Part shown: in pieces, positions 54,201-62,925 of the stretch | Position numbering within the stretch: the stretch's first letter is position 1 | Layout of the letters: every line of letters begins with the position of its first letter | Assembly (NCBI GenBank): GCA_045126975.1 | Contig: JBGVPL010000007.1 | Location: 1-64,000 of the forward strand | Length of the DNA: 64,000 nt | Source of the DNA: Aphodosoma sp045126975 | GTDB taxonomy: Bacteria > Bacteroidota > Bacteroidia > Bacteroidales > Paludibacteraceae | Direction: 5' to 3' | The notes under the pieces: generated by a model | What the model was told of the DNA's origin: nothing | The model's database searches: none | Seen by the model: the letters and a program-made list of their open reading frames with translations, nothing else | Made by a program: the position numbers and the translations under genes

Positions 54201-57200
54201 CGGGATTTTCGGTTTATAATCAAATACCAAACTGTTTTATTTCTGAAAATGAACATATTACAACGAATGATGCATCGTATATGACATATTATCCACGTAT
54301 GGTGAAAAATGCACAGCGAAATAGTAATGGTACATATTCTGGAACAGCACAGCATGCAGCTCGTACAGGTGATTATGCTTTAGAGTTTTTCCGTGAAGGA
54401 GTGGCTAATGCTGATGGTTATATTGTGATGCCTATGTTTGATACTAACTTGGATAATCTTACACTTAATTTTTGGATGCGATGTGTCCTTCATCATCCAG
54501 AGACAGGAGAGTTTAAACCATCAACAAGTTCAACATCCACTAATGCATATCTTTCTGGTATTGCTAATAATGCGTCTAAAAAAATTACTGTGGGTACAAT
54601 GACAGATCCAAGTAATCCTGAAACATTTGTGGCATTAGGTGTATTTGAATATCCATATGATGAAGATGATATTAAATCTACAACTAAAATATCTGATGAT
54701 CCAACTGGTAATGATTTCTGGGTTCGTTGTTCTTTGCCTTTTAGCAATGCAACAGGTACGTTTATTGCCTTTAAGAATGAGATGTATGAAGATGGTCTGT
54801 TGTATAATAAAGTTTATATTGATGATATCGAGGTAACTGACCGTGTTTGTATAGAACCGAGCAGTATTGTTTTTGATTCTATTAGAACAGAGTCTGTTGT
54901 TGTAGATTGTAAGGTGACATATAGTGATATGTATTTCATTGAATTGGCTACGGATAATAAATTTGAAAATATTTTGGTTGATACACTTTCTTCCTTCCCT
55001 GTTAAATTTGATGGATTGAGTGCCGATACAGAATATTTTGTTAGAGCAAAAGCTAATTGTTCGGAATATGAGAATTCAGATTGGTCAATGTTCTATTCTT
55101 TCAAAACATTGAAGCGAGTAGTTTATGATCAAACATTCTCGCAATTGAGTTATTGTCCAGAAGATTGGAAGCGTTCGGTTTCATTTGTGGCATCTCAGCA
55201 ATTTGTTAGTAGTTCACCATTTGATTATGTTAATTATGATTCGAAGGATAGTTGGGTTTCTTGTGTGCCGTTGTATGAAGATGGTTTGTTTGCTACATCC
55301 CACATTTCAGTTCCGGTGAAATATTCTAATAAATACACTTTGTTTAGTCCTGTATTGTATTTAGAAAATGCGGAAGAGACATATCATTTGATGTTTGACT
55401 TAGCATTAACAAAATTGGGTGAACCTCGACCAATTGATGCTACTGAGCTTAACGATAGAAATAGTAAGTTTATGGTAATAGTCTCTAATGATGGAGGTAA
55501 AACATGGAAACAAGAGAATGCTACTATTTGGGGTACTCGTGATGATAATTATGTATTTACAAATATTCCACATACAGGAACTACATACTCAATTGATTTA
55601 ACTAAATATGCGGGTGATGTTGTTCAAGTGGCATTTTATGTCGATGCTCAAAATGTGGTTGTTCCGATTGAATTACATTTAGATAATGTTCATATTAATA
55701 CCTATAGAGTAGAGGATGAAGTAGCAACTTTATGTCAAACAGAAGATTATGAAGATAATTATTTCTTTGTTTCTTCAGAGTCCTTGAATTTGGGTGAAAA
55801 CAGTTTCTTTAAATGGTTTGTTTATAGTGAAACTGGCAAATCAGATATATTACGTAATCTTTCGGTTTATGTAAAACCTACTATTGAAACTAATTTAAAA
55901 GCTCAAGTTTGTGAAGGCGATTTGTTTAGTGGTTATGGTTTTGTTGATTTGTTTGTACCAGGTATTTATAAGCAAAAAATGGAAGCTACTAATGGTTGTG
56001 ATTCAGTTGTTGTTCTTACTTTGGATATGAATCCAACAATTAGGGAGGTGGTATATGATACAATCTGTCAGGGAACATCTTTGGTTTGGAATGGAATAGA
56101 ACGTTCTCGAACAGGTGTTTATTCTGATACTCTTGTTTCTGTTGTTACTCAATGTGATTCGATAATTACCCTTATTCTTAAAGTAAACGATGCAATACGT
56201 AAAGATGAATATGTAAATATTTGTTATGGTGGTACGTATGATTTTGCAGGTCAGATTATTTCAGAGACTGGTAAGTATGAGAAATTGTTTACTACAGCAT
56301 CTGGTTGTGATTCGTTGGTTACACTCTATGCAACAGTATTACCTGATTATAGCAATATAGTTATAAATGCAGCAATTGCTGACGGCGAAGTGTATAATGA
56401 TAATGGATTTATTGGGTTGACAAAAGCAGGTTCTTATACATTACGAATGAAATCAGTTGATGATTGTGACTCGATAGTGACATTGAATTTGGTAGTTGGT
56501 AATGTTACAGATTATGCAGATGCGGTGATTTGTTATGGAGATACATATCAGTTTGGTTCTCGTAAAATTACTGAGTCGGGTCAATATATTGAAAAATTTG
56601 CAGAAGATTCGGTTGTGCTTTTGACAGCAGTTGTTTTGCCTGATTTAACTCAAACTATTGATACGATGATTTGTAAAGGAAGTAGTTGTCTTTTCTTTGA
56701 TCAAATTATTACGGAATCGGGAGTATATACTAAAGAATTGCGTTCAGTAGAAGGCTGTGATTCTTCTATTACACTTAATCTTACGGTGATTGGAGGAGAT
56801 ACTACATACGTAGAAAAAACAATTACTACAGAAGATTTGCCATACGCTTACATGGATTATTTGTATCATGATGTTGCTACTCAGCCAGGTAAATATGTTG
56901 ATACGATAGTAGTTGAGGTTGATGATTGTAAGGATATCATAATTCATACATTGATAGTTGAATTGTCGGACGCAATAGATTATGTTGATAATAAAGACTT
57001 GATATTAGTTCCTAATCCTATTAGTGTAAATGACGTATTGTTTGTTGAGGCTGAGTTTATAGACTCTGCTCATGAAGGTATTGTTGTTGAGGTGTTTAAT
57101 TCTATAGGTCAACGTGTGATAGTAGATGTTCTGTTTACAAATCCAATTCAAATAAAAGGATTATCAGAAGAGGGATTATATATTGTTAGAGTTGTTGGTA

Positions 57201-57238
57201 ATGGTCAAGTTTATCAAGGTAAGGTTATTGTAAAATAA
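48269..57238 (+). CDS. Giant T9SS surface protein 2 (2989 aa), paralog of giant 1
   Basis: The signal peptide is MKVNLLKTTALFVFLSLSCM, extending to 'LFSQ'. The domain order follows giant 1: repeated jelly-roll ('DESFENGIPQGWVQEKISG') and FN3-like modules to ~2500, then CDS-type repeats from ~2548 to ~2841, then a type A T9SS domain ('LVPNPISVNDVLFVEAEF' to 'YQGKVIVK'). It has six CDS-type repeats against four in giant 1, and one of them ('GSRKITESGQYIEKF') has lost the central CDS loop. It is a probable surface adhesin. It begins 122 bases after the 1066-residue protein, with no clear promoter in between. Confidence 0.86.
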   Translation: MKVNLLKTTALFVFLSLSCMLFSQEYGAVLDESFENGIPQGWVQEKISGDIDWVVESGELSRPSNAYDGVKRVAFRNTKGITTKARTRLILPAVDISQLYQPILVFAHAQDKWTSDFDTLRVLYRTSIESDWVQLKVFDSYVRDWQIDTLPLMQASKTFQLAFEATDNLGRGVVIDKIIVRSSPDCYEPELFVANISNDTVDIGWYGVWDAESFSLKVSTKMLTEQELNDVNYKADMLDVVVSDVYEYTVKNLEINTKYYCYIRSNCYDDNSIWVVDSFITANLLELPYSENFNLPATPGFPSYLNSWYFGSSEDVVTPYVNTGRTRYLEYYSKDASFALSFYATHYFENDLMGGIKTKPYIPGGSFAYAALPKLADDVDVADLYLSFNAVSYEFNSESDLSAIIVGVMTDPYDNMTFEAVDTVMLTDVRFFEEVIVSFENYKGNGKFIAFMSDFAVNNAFDLDNLVVDYRPDVLKINQFAIGLPSANSIKLKFDLQYEQYEVVVSKTELDDSALSSAQDVVRKIISDNGVVDGLDAATEYRVYVRGIDGGVKGQWGNCRFVRTPGFVSKLPCVVDNVETDIYNVRLGNATTTYKSMHKNVIMHANSTYHPIFTNAYKAIAPSDFVFLTELTNEIDCWSALVFPQLPKVEEMRISFYTCSPNVGYKGSFVVGLMSDANDISTFEPIDTLSVTSTKLNHYFYDLNGLGEENKFFAVYADLENVLGSNRFIVDKVRYSEIPSCPTASNVQVKLNLDEPSKVELSWDAEDVVAWKVRLSKTKYETDSMYGDVSAYDFVYNDTVTTNSIVFSGLEFPNEKYYYTIQAICDEIDGEWMAVGSFTTECYDKEPIPYLENFDNANYITGKNNVGFAVPCMISQQVEKEGKHYPYLTTMQKKSGKNSLCLVRSSDVEYKNLCVALPKMRKAINELQLSFMMYNKDLRQSVSVGVMTDPNDTLTFVEIAEVVANVEKTWTKYTVTFEEYEGDAEHIAIKVNNKSQSVQEFYIDDICVEDFNSCVRPTKVKVKNITDEYVEFEWAKSSFVSQWCIAVTKQKSNISSYLDNPTSAYQVASKIDTATTNPYRMVGLDANTTYYVYIKSMCGDDEYSEWSNPISFYTPKEVMTPAEFGVENFDTYGNGKGKYPSHYIVGNVMVTTSTPSTTQQNYIPYCYKGSSASYKSSGECSLRFQSSSSYNGAYAITSRFDIDDISTLRMKLWASAGKDEYLSDKYAHSLVVGVVTNPYNLATFVAVDTLDLSLGGDYVVHFDNYECDFNGEKGKYVMFLSEFAKDNYAFIDDVQFDEIPSCYTEFEIDSISENSVVIDFTKGQAPYQVVCSPVALRTTELASYTPIEIATGNSVKIDTLDVATQYYVYARSKCDGKKWSDWTSVEMVRTECKDSITLPFYDGFERNIATMTMAVPVCWYVYGDPFVIQNYHEGQRGVYVEAKSKEQPYLVTQGIDVDNLNSCYMEFFANSSKYGSEMNVIVGVVEDIENIVGSFVAVDTFALGWKGFTWCRVYFDTYQGEGKHIAFTTNYDLNNRQAGGFYLDDVTIGGLPNCMNPEAFCLDRRTNVSLDISFKHKGATIYEWRYGAVGFDVETGAMETLQTTTTNIHLDNLMMNTEYDVYVRAVCSEEESSDWTYAGKFATLNDYVNTLPYYCDFDKEEESSKWIFVQNNQSNQWYIGSDRDFEVSESSLTNDKALYISSDNGAHVVYNKSVSHSWVYRSIYLEKGVYTISYKWKVVGHAESSYPFDYVNALLLPATYTFNAGSEELILADGSKVNIYADCGILPEEVINITNETNLTGMCVNGLFGAGNWMSTTKDVIVAAEEGLYNILFYWSNMSDNEGFSAVIDDILIEENFCVAPYDLRLVRFDIESVHFDWKSHVEDVQYAVKLTTIKSSNPDLLSDEYVVFADTLDSTSIDIDGLEANTTYYAYVKAVCNDFSSTDWSNCVEFTTPCAPYTINTTYSFEDGYYQVEFVISGFSVYNQIPNCFISENEHITTNDASYMTYYPRMVKNAQRNSNGTYSGTAQHAARTGDYALEFFREGVANADGYIVMPMFDTNLDNLTLNFWMRCVLHHPETGEFKPSTSSTSTNAYLSGIANNASKKITVGTMTDPSNPETFVALGVFEYPYDEDDIKSTTKISDDPTGNDFWVRCSLPFSNATGTFIAFKNEMYEDGLLYNKVYIDDIEVTDRVCIEPSSIVFDSIRTESVVVDCKVTYSDMYFIELATDNKFENILVDTLSSFPVKFDGLSADTEYFVRAKANCSEYENSDWSMFYSFKTLKRVVYDQTFSQLSYCPEDWKRSVSFVASQQFVSSSPFDYVNYDSKDSWVSCVPLYEDGLFATSHISVPVKYSNKYTLFSPVLYLENAEETYHLMFDLALTKLGEPRPIDATELNDRNSKFMVIVSNDGGKTWKQENATIWGTRDDNYVFTNIPHTGTTYSIDLTKYAGDVVQVAFYVDAQNVVVPIELHLDNVHINTYRVEDEVATLCQTEDYEDNYFFVSSESLNLGENSFFKWFVYSETGKSDILRNLSVYVKPTIETNLKAQVCEGDLFSGYGFVDLFVPGIYKQKMEATNGCDSVVVLTLDMNPTIREVVYDTICQGTSLVWNGIERSRTGVYSDTLVSVVTQCDSIITLILKVNDAIRKDEYVNICYGGTYDFAGQIISETGKYEKLFTTASGCDSLVTLYATVLPDYSNIVINAAIADGEVYNDNGFIGLTKAGSYTLRMKSVDDCDSIVTLNLVVGNVTDYADAVICYGDTYQFGSRKITESGQYIEKFAEDSVVLLTAVVLPDLTQTIDTMICKGSSCLFFDQIITESGVYTKELRSVEGCDSSITLNLTVIGGDTTYVEKTITTEDLPYAYMDYLYHDVATQPGKYVDTIVVEVDDCKDIIIHTLIVELSDAIDYVDNKDLILVPNPISVNDVLFVEAEFIDSAHEGIVVEVFNSIGQRVIVDVLFTNPIQIKGLSEEGLYIVRVVGNGQVYQGKVIVK

Positions 57239-57254
57239 TTTTATTATTATATTT

Positions 57255-57288
57255 AATAAGAGCTACAATAATATGTGGCTCTTATTTT
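57255..57288 (+). terminator. Stem-loop between giant 2 and paralog B
   Basis: AATAAGAGCTA (57255-57265) pairs with TGGCTCTTATT (57276-57286), with one wobble pair and a short T tract. It is probably a weak terminator that lets some transcription continue. Confidence 0.6.
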
Positions 57289-57306
57289 AGGTAGAAAAGT
57301 ATTATT

Positions 57307-60300
57307 ATGAAAGCAAACATTTTAAAAATATTGGGCGTGCTATTTTTGATTATTGTAAGAATCTTAGTTTTCTCACAATCGCAAAATAGTTCTATTTCGT
57401 TGCCTTATCATTGTGGTTTTGAAGATTCAATAGAAAATAGTAATTGGATTATCAATTCAGGAGGAGAGCAAATAAAATGTCAAGATCAATGGATGATTGG
57501 TAATTTGGATTATACAGAAGGTTATCAGTCTATGTATATATCTTGTGATACTGGTAAAACTATTACTTATGGAGCAAAGCCTAATTATGTTATTGCTTAT
57601 AGACCTATTTTGATTACTGACTCGATAAAAGATATTAATATATCTTTTTATTGGAAAGGTTTAGGGAAAAAAGATGTTTCTAATCTGAAATATTATTTTA
57701 TGCCAGCATCGGCTATCAGAGAGTCTGATTTAAGATCAGTGTCAGGGAAAGGAAGTTTACCTAATATTTTCAAAAAGAGTAGTGGTGTTTTTTATGCTTC
57801 TGATGTATGGACTTTCCATACTTTGAAACATCGAATTGCTTCGAATACTGAATACTATCTAATATTTATTTGGCAAAACAATAATACTAATTTAGACTTG
57901 GTTGAGTTGTCGGCTTGTATTGATGATATTCAAATTACGGATGGTGGAGCATTTAATGTAGAGTCTTTGTCGGTAAGTTCGACTTGTGATACTTTGGTAA
58001 TAAATTGGGAAGGACCTCATAGTAAGTATGACCTTGAGTATAGACGTTCAGGGTCATCGAGATGGAGTAAGTATAGCAATCTTGAATTTATTGCGGGAGA
58101 GCAAAAGCAAATGATAATAACTCCATTAGCAGAGGGCGAAGAAACATACGACGTCAGAGTAAGAGGATGGGGAAATGATGAGGGTACTGTGAAAAGTGCA
58201 TGGATTATGAGTACAGATAATGTTTGTTTTTGCCCAGATAGGCATTGTATTAATTATGTAGATTTGACATCAGAAAAGGTACATTGTTTTGAGGGACACG
58301 CAGTAAATCCATTAGATAATAAGTTTAATCTTACTGAGTGTATAAGTCCAATCGATTATGGTTCAAATGATTCGCGTAGTCGTCATACTGTCAATTGGAA
58401 ATTGAATGAAAAAGATCCACGGACAGGTAATATTTTGCGAACTATCCCAGAGGGAGCTTTAGCTTCAGTGCGTCTTGGTAATTGGGAGTCTGGGGCATTG
58501 GCTGAAGGAATAACGTATGACTATTATGTGGATACGGCTGATGCTATCATTGTTTTGATGAAGTATGCAGTTGTATTGGAGGCTCCGGGTCATGGGCAAG
58601 ATAAAGACCCGTTTTTCAAACTTGAACTTATTGACGAGCAAGGTAATTTGATTGATTCGGATTGTGGTTCATTTGATTTTACTCCAGAGAATAATGAGAT
58701 TAAATGGGAGAGATATAAGAATTATGTTTGGAAGGATTGGACTTCTATAGGTCTTAATTTGCAAAAATATCATGGTCAGAATATAAAAATTAGGTTGATA
58801 ACACAAGATTGTACAGAGAGTGCTCATGGGGGATATGCTTACTTTACTTTGGATTGTATAGATGCAAAAATCAAGACCGAAAGTTGCGGTGATAATATTG
58901 ATATTTCGATGGAGGCACCAGAGGGATTTCGTTATATGTGGACTAAAGAGAATAGGGATTCGGTTATATCAACAAGTCGCGAATTTTCAGTGCCTTCTAA
59001 TGATACAGCAACGTATTATTGTACGGTGAATTATCTTGATGTAGAAGGATGTGAATTCGAACTTTCTACTTATGTTGAACCACAGTTTCCTTATCCCGAT
59101 TTTGAATATGAATGGCGACCAGGAGATTGTGAGAATAGAGTTTATTTTACAAATAAAAGTTGTGTGTTGACTCGTATTGATGGTGAGTTTGTTCCGACAA
59201 CAAAACCTTGTGAGACTTTTTATTGGAATATAAGTGATGGGAAATTAGAGAGTCAAGAGGAAAATATTGTTTATAAAGCTCCTCGTGAAGGAGGTGAGAT
59301 TTCTGTTACTCTTATTGCAGGTATATCAGGTGGCAATTGTGAAAAAGATACAACAATTAAAATTATTGTACCTCCAATTTATGATCATTTGGATACGATT
59401 TATAAGGTAAAATGTGATGCAGATCCAGAAACTTTTGATAATCAGTTGATTTTTGTTTCGGGAGTTTATGTGCAAACGCTTAAAAATATATGGGGCTGTG
59501 ATAGTGTTACTGTGTTGGATTTACAATTTTTGCCACTTCCAGATGATGTCCATATTTATGATACTATTTGTAGTAGTGATGTCTATGATTTTTATGGTGA
59601 AAAAATTACAGAAGCAGGGGATTACACTAAATGGTTGACAACTGCATTGGGATGCGATAGTATTGTTCATTTGCATTTAGAGAAAGCACAAGCCATAGAT
59701 GTCTCGATTGATGAGAAAGAATGGTTTGTTTGTGCTGATGAGAAAGAGTTGTTGGTTGATTATAAACTGACAGATGGAAATGGTAGTTTGAAAACTTATT
59801 CTGTTTTGTTTGATGCTTTTGCTCAACAGAATGGCTTTAAGGATCTTGCTGATGTGCAAGTGGATGATGATGATGTGTTTCGTATTCTTTTGCCTATAGA
59901 GTGCCGTCCTAATCATTATAAAGCAACAATTGAGATAAAAGATACGACAAAATTTTGTGATGATGTTTCCATTCCTATTGATTTTGATGTTTATTATCCT
60001 TCTTCTATTTTAGAGGCGAAATTTGGTAATTTGATTACTTTTTATGATTCAGCTTATAATGGTGGCTATAGTTTTGTGGAAAATGAGTATCGTTGGTATA
60101 AGAATAATGAACTTTTAGTAGATGATACTTTGAGTTATGTTTATTTGGGAGATAATGTTACGTTTAATGGTAGTGATTGTTATTATTTAGAGGTTAAGCG
60201 TAAGGATGATGGTGTTGTGATGCGTACGTGTGAAATTTGTCCTGAGATGTCAACGGGCTTTGATGATGTGGTAGGGGATGAAGAGTTGATAAAAAATACA

Positions 60301-60504
60301 ATGTTGGAAAAAGGAGGTCTTATTTTGTTTGATAGCTTAAAAGAGGGATATGTCAATATTTATAGTTATTCTGGCTTGTTGATTAGTTCGCATGGTGTGG
60401 ATAGTGAAGATGCAAAGATTGTTGCTCCTAATGAGTCTGGTTTTTATATATTACAAATATTGACAGGAGATAAAAATTATGTATATAAAATTTGGGTTCG
60501 ATAA
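57307..60504 (+). CDS. T9SS surface protein (1065 aa), paralog B
   Basis: The N-terminal signal (MKANILKILGVLFLIIVRIL) is followed by the same domain order as paralog A: jelly-roll ('GFEDSIENSNWIINSGGE'), FN3-like, shared domain ('CFCPDRHCINYVDL', 'RSRHTVNWKLNEKDPRTGN'), Ig/PKD-like, two CDS-type repeats ('DNQLIFVSGVYVQTL', 'CSSDVYDFYGEKITEAG'), the 'SSILEAKFGNLITFYDSAYN' block and a sorting domain ending 'YVYKIWVR'. The first CDS-type repeat has lost the leading CxG pattern (CDADPE). It closes the duplicated array. Confidence 0.85.
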   Translation: MKANILKILGVLFLIIVRILVFSQSQNSSISLPYHCGFEDSIENSNWIINSGGEQIKCQDQWMIGNLDYTEGYQSMYISCDTGKTITYGAKPNYVIAYRPILITDSIKDINISFYWKGLGKKDVSNLKYYFMPASAIRESDLRSVSGKGSLPNIFKKSSGVFYASDVWTFHTLKHRIASNTEYYLIFIWQNNNTNLDLVELSACIDDIQITDGGAFNVESLSVSSTCDTLVINWEGPHSKYDLEYRRSGSSRWSKYSNLEFIAGEQKQMIITPLAEGEETYDVRVRGWGNDEGTVKSAWIMSTDNVCFCPDRHCINYVDLTSEKVHCFEGHAVNPLDNKFNLTECISPIDYGSNDSRSRHTVNWKLNEKDPRTGNILRTIPEGALASVRLGNWESGALAEGITYDYYVDTADAIIVLMKYAVVLEAPGHGQDKDPFFKLELIDEQGNLIDSDCGSFDFTPENNEIKWERYKNYVWKDWTSIGLNLQKYHGQNIKIRLITQDCTESAHGGYAYFTLDCIDAKIKTESCGDNIDISMEAPEGFRYMWTKENRDSVISTSREFSVPSNDTATYYCTVNYLDVEGCEFELSTYVEPQFPYPDFEYEWRPGDCENRVYFTNKSCVLTRIDGEFVPTTKPCETFYWNISDGKLESQEENIVYKAPREGGEISVTLIAGISGGNCEKDTTIKIIVPPIYDHLDTIYKVKCDADPETFDNQLIFVSGVYVQTLKNIWGCDSVTVLDLQFLPLPDDVHIYDTICSSDVYDFYGEKITEAGDYTKWLTTALGCDSIVHLHLEKAQAIDVSIDEKEWFVCADEKELLVDYKLTDGNGSLKTYSVLFDAFAQQNGFKDLADVQVDDDDVFRILLPIECRPNHYKATIEIKDTTKFCDDVSIPIDFDVYYPSSILEAKFGNLITFYDSAYNGGYSFVENEYRWYKNNELLVDDTLSYVYLGDNVTFNGSDCYYLEVKRKDDGVVMRTCEICPEMSTGFDDVVGDEELIKNTMLEKGGLILFDSLKEGYVNIYSYSGLLISSHGVDSEDAKIVAPNESGFYILQILTGDKNYVYKIWVR

Positions 60505-60583
60505 TTTTTAAGAATATTTAAAATAGGCGTGGTGTGTAGTGATGCATATACACGCTTCTTTTATGGTTTAGAGAAAAAGATTG

Positions 60584-60591
60584 TATTTTTG
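60584..60591 (+). promoter_or_regulatory. Promoter -7 box of the MnmC-like gene
   Basis: TATTTTTG fits TAnnTTTG, 16 bases before the start codon at 60608. No clear -33 TTG is visible. Confidence 0.45.
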
Positions 60592-60607
60592 TAGAAAAAT
60601 TTGTGTT

Positions 60608-61282
60608 ATGCCAAAAATTCAGATTACGGAGGATGGCTCGCATACATTATTTAGTGAGATAGCTAGGCAAACGTATCATTCATCGCATGGAGCTATTCAA
60701 GAGAGCCGGCATATTTTTATTTCTCAACTCTCAACTCTCAATCCTCAACTTTCGATTTTAGAGATAGGTTTTGGTACTGGATTGAATGCTGTATTGGTGG
60801 CGGAGTGGGCTTGTGAGAATGGGGCGAGGGTGGAGTATACTACTATTGAGCTGTATCCGCTTGAACGAGAAGTGTATGGCGAGTTGAATTATGGTAGGTT
60901 GTTGGGGTGTGAAGAGTTGTTTTTGCAATTGCATAAGGCGCAGTGGGATGTGGGTATGCAATCAATTGCAGATAATTTTGCAATAAGTAAGTGTAAACGA
61001 GATATAGTGGAAGAATTAAGAGTTAGAAGTGAGGAGTTAGGAGTTAGAAGTGGTGTTTTTGATGTGGTGTTTTTTGATGCATTTTCGCCTGATGCTCAGC
61101 CTGAGTTGTGGACTGAAGAGGTCTTTAAGAATGTTTACGCGCTGATGAAAGAGGGTGGTGTGATGACTACTTATTGCGCCAAAGGAGATGTGCGACGTGC
61201 TATGTTGGCTGCAGGTTTTAAGGTTGAAAAATTGCAAGGTCCTCCAGGGAAAAGGCATATTTTACGTGCAACAAAAATATAA
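60608..61282 (+). CDS. mnmD: MnmC/MnmD-like tRNA methyltransferase domain protein
   Basis: This stand-alone SAM-dependent methyltransferase resembles the MnmC N-terminal (DUF752/MnmD) domain, which methylates the aminomethyl group at the wobble uridine of certain tRNAs. Motifs are 'DGSHTLFSE' near the start, 'LEIGFGTGLNAVLV' (SAM loop), 'YTTIELYPLE', and the family's 'VFFDAFSPDAQPELWTEEVF'. The start at 60608 (MPKIQITEDG) is 9 codons inside the longest frame; 224 residues fit the family. Two repeat patches are read in frame: 'SQLSTLNPQLS' (60720-60755) just before the SAM loop, and 'ELRVRSEELGVRSG' (61015-61053) before the 'DAFSP' motif. Both look like tolerated insertions in loops. Confidence 0.87.
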   Translation: MPKIQITEDGSHTLFSEIARQTYHSSHGAIQESRHIFISQLSTLNPQLSILEIGFGTGLNAVLVAEWACENGARVEYTTIELYPLEREVYGELNYGRLLGCEELFLQLHKAQWDVGMQSIADNFAISKCKRDIVEELRVRSEELGVRSGVFDVVFFDAFSPDAQPELWTEEVFKNVYALMKEGGVMTTYCAKGDVRRAMLAAGFKVEKLQGPPGKRHILRATKI

Positions 61283-61315
61283 AAACACACTTTTTACAGA
61301 AAAGTGTGTTTTTTA
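61282..61315 (+). terminator. Terminator of the MnmC-like gene
   Basis: AAAAACACACTTTT (61282-61295) pairs perfectly with 61301-61314 across TACAG, with a T-run. Its first base is the last base of the stop codon. Confidence 0.9.
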
Positions 61316-61339
61316 TTTGCATAATTCAATGGAAAAGTG

Positions 61340-61347
61340 TAGTTTTG
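61340..61347 (+). promoter_or_regulatory. Promoter -7 box of the PmbA/TldE-like gene
   Basis: TAGTTTTG fits TAnnTTTG and lies 20 bases before the ATG at 61368. No convincing TTG was found at -33. Confidence 0.45.
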
Positions 61348-61367
61348 TAATGTGTTTTTTATAAAAA

Positions 61368-62711
61368 ATGTTTATGGAAAAAGAAAAGAATATAGCGAGA
61401 TATGCGTTGGAATATGCATTAAAAAATGGCTGTCAACAGGCGAGGGTTGTATTGTCTACTGGAGAAGAAAATGAAGTTGAGGTGCGTGATGGTAGAGTTG
61501 ATAAATTGCATCATTCAGGAGGCTGTCAGTTATCGTTAAGCTTGTTTGTTGATGGATCGTATAGTACGATTTCTACTAATCGTTTGGATCGTGATGAAAT
61601 AGAGCGTTTTATTGATAAAGGCATTATTAGTACACGATTTTTGGCAAAAGACCCATATCGAACTTTACCAGAAAAAGAGATGTATTATTATGGTGAGATG
61701 AATGATTTTGGGTTGTATGATGAGGGTTTTAAGACGGTGGATGTAGATGAGAAGATTGGGGTGGCGAAGAGGATTTTTGAAGAGATTACAGATGACAGAT
61801 TACAGAGTACAGATGATAGTTTGTCTGCTGGAAAAGTGATTTCGGCTATGGCGGCGATTGCTGATACGGAGACGTATAATTATTTGATTGATAGTAATTG
61901 GTTTGAGGGAGAGAAGAGTAGGACGTTGTTTATTTCGACGTCGCAAGTGAGTGTGATGGGAGAGGATGATGAGCGACCTGAGGATTATTGTTACGCAAAT
62001 GCTCAGCATTGGGCGAATTTGAAGAAAGAGGGTGTTGGGGCAGAGGCATTGCAGCGCGCGGTGGCTAAAATTGGAGCAAGTCGCGTGGAGTCGGGAGTGT
62101 ATAACGTAGTGGTTGATAGGAGAGTAGCATCGCAATTGGTGAATCCGTTGATGTCGGCGATTATGGGCGAGGCGTTGCATATGAAGTCGAGTTTTTTGCT
62201 CGATAAGAAGGGCGAGAAGATTGCTTCGGATAGGTTGACTATTGTGGATAATCCTCGTCAGCATGGCGTATCGGGCGCACGATTGTTTGATAATGAGGGA
62301 ATTGCAGTGGTGGGTATGCCTATTGTGGAGAATGGAGTGTTGAAGAATTACTATATTTCGAACTATATGAGCAAGAAGATGGGGGTGGAGATGACGCAGG
62401 GGACGAGTACGATTCTTGATTTTGCTTTGGGCGATTTTGATACTGCGGAGTTGATACGTAATATGGGTAATGGGTTGTATATCACTGACTTTAATGGTGG
62501 TAATTGTAATGGTACAACCGGAGATTTTTCGTATGGGATTGAAGGGTTTTGGGTTGAAAAGGGCGTGATTGTGAAGCCTGTGAGCGGGATGTTGATGACG
62601 GGAAATATGCTTGAGTTGTGGAATAATTTGGTGGACACATCGAATGACCCGCTTGGCTATACGACTCGGAAGGTGCCATCGTTGTTGTTTACGGAAGTAG
62701 TGGTAAATTAG
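61368..62711 (+). CDS. pmbA: PmbA/TldE-like peptidase-complex subunit
   Basis: This is a 447-residue TldD/PmbA family protein. In the usual pair, TldD carries an HExxH zinc site and PmbA/TldE lacks it. No HExxH is seen here, so this is the PmbA/TldE type. Family signatures are 'EVEVRDGRVDKLHHSGG', 'SLFVDGSYSTISTNRLD', 'YNVVVDRRVASQLVNPLM', 'DNPRQHGVSGARLFDNEG' and 'FNGGNCNGTTGDFSYGIEGF'. The complex degrades small peptides and processes some RiPPs such as microcin B17. The block 'DDRLQSTDDSLS' is encoded by a repeat (61790-61822). No TldD is in the window. ATG 61374 is an alternative start two codons later. Confidence 0.9.
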   Translation: MFMEKEKNIARYALEYALKNGCQQARVVLSTGEENEVEVRDGRVDKLHHSGGCQLSLSLFVDGSYSTISTNRLDRDEIERFIDKGIISTRFLAKDPYRTLPEKEMYYYGEMNDFGLYDEGFKTVDVDEKIGVAKRIFEEITDDRLQSTDDSLSAGKVISAMAAIADTETYNYLIDSNWFEGEKSRTLFISTSQVSVMGEDDERPEDYCYANAQHWANLKKEGVGAEALQRAVAKIGASRVESGVYNVVVDRRVASQLVNPLMSAIMGEALHMKSSFLLDKKGEKIASDRLTIVDNPRQHGVSGARLFDNEGIAVVGMPIVENGVLKNYYISNYMSKKMGVEMTQGTSTILDFALGDFDTAELIRNMGNGLYITDFNGGNCNGTTGDFSYGIEGFWVEKGVIVKPVSGMLMTGNMLELWNNLVDTSNDPLGYTTRKVPSLLFTEVVVN

Positions 62712-62771
62712 GGAGCAGGGAGTAGGGAATGTATTTCCTATTTTCCACCTATTTTCCATTTTTCATTTAAT

Positions 62772-62802
62772 TTGTTTTTTTCAATTATTTTTTGTATCTT
62801 TG
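62772..62802 (+). promoter_or_regulatory. Promoter of the Fe-S scaffold gene
   Basis: TTG (62772-62774) and TATCTTTG (62795-62802) are 20 bases apart, a strong Bacteroidota promoter. It gives a ~115-base leader that contains a cttgcgacttgtgacttgc repeat. Confidence 0.75.
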
Positions 62803-62925
62803 CACGGTTTTTGTATAAAGTACAAAATATAGTCAACTGACTAATTATAAATTATTAAAAATATTAACAATGGTGGGTTTCGGGTCTTGCGACTTGTGAC
62901 TTGCTACTAAAAGTCTGAAAAAAGT

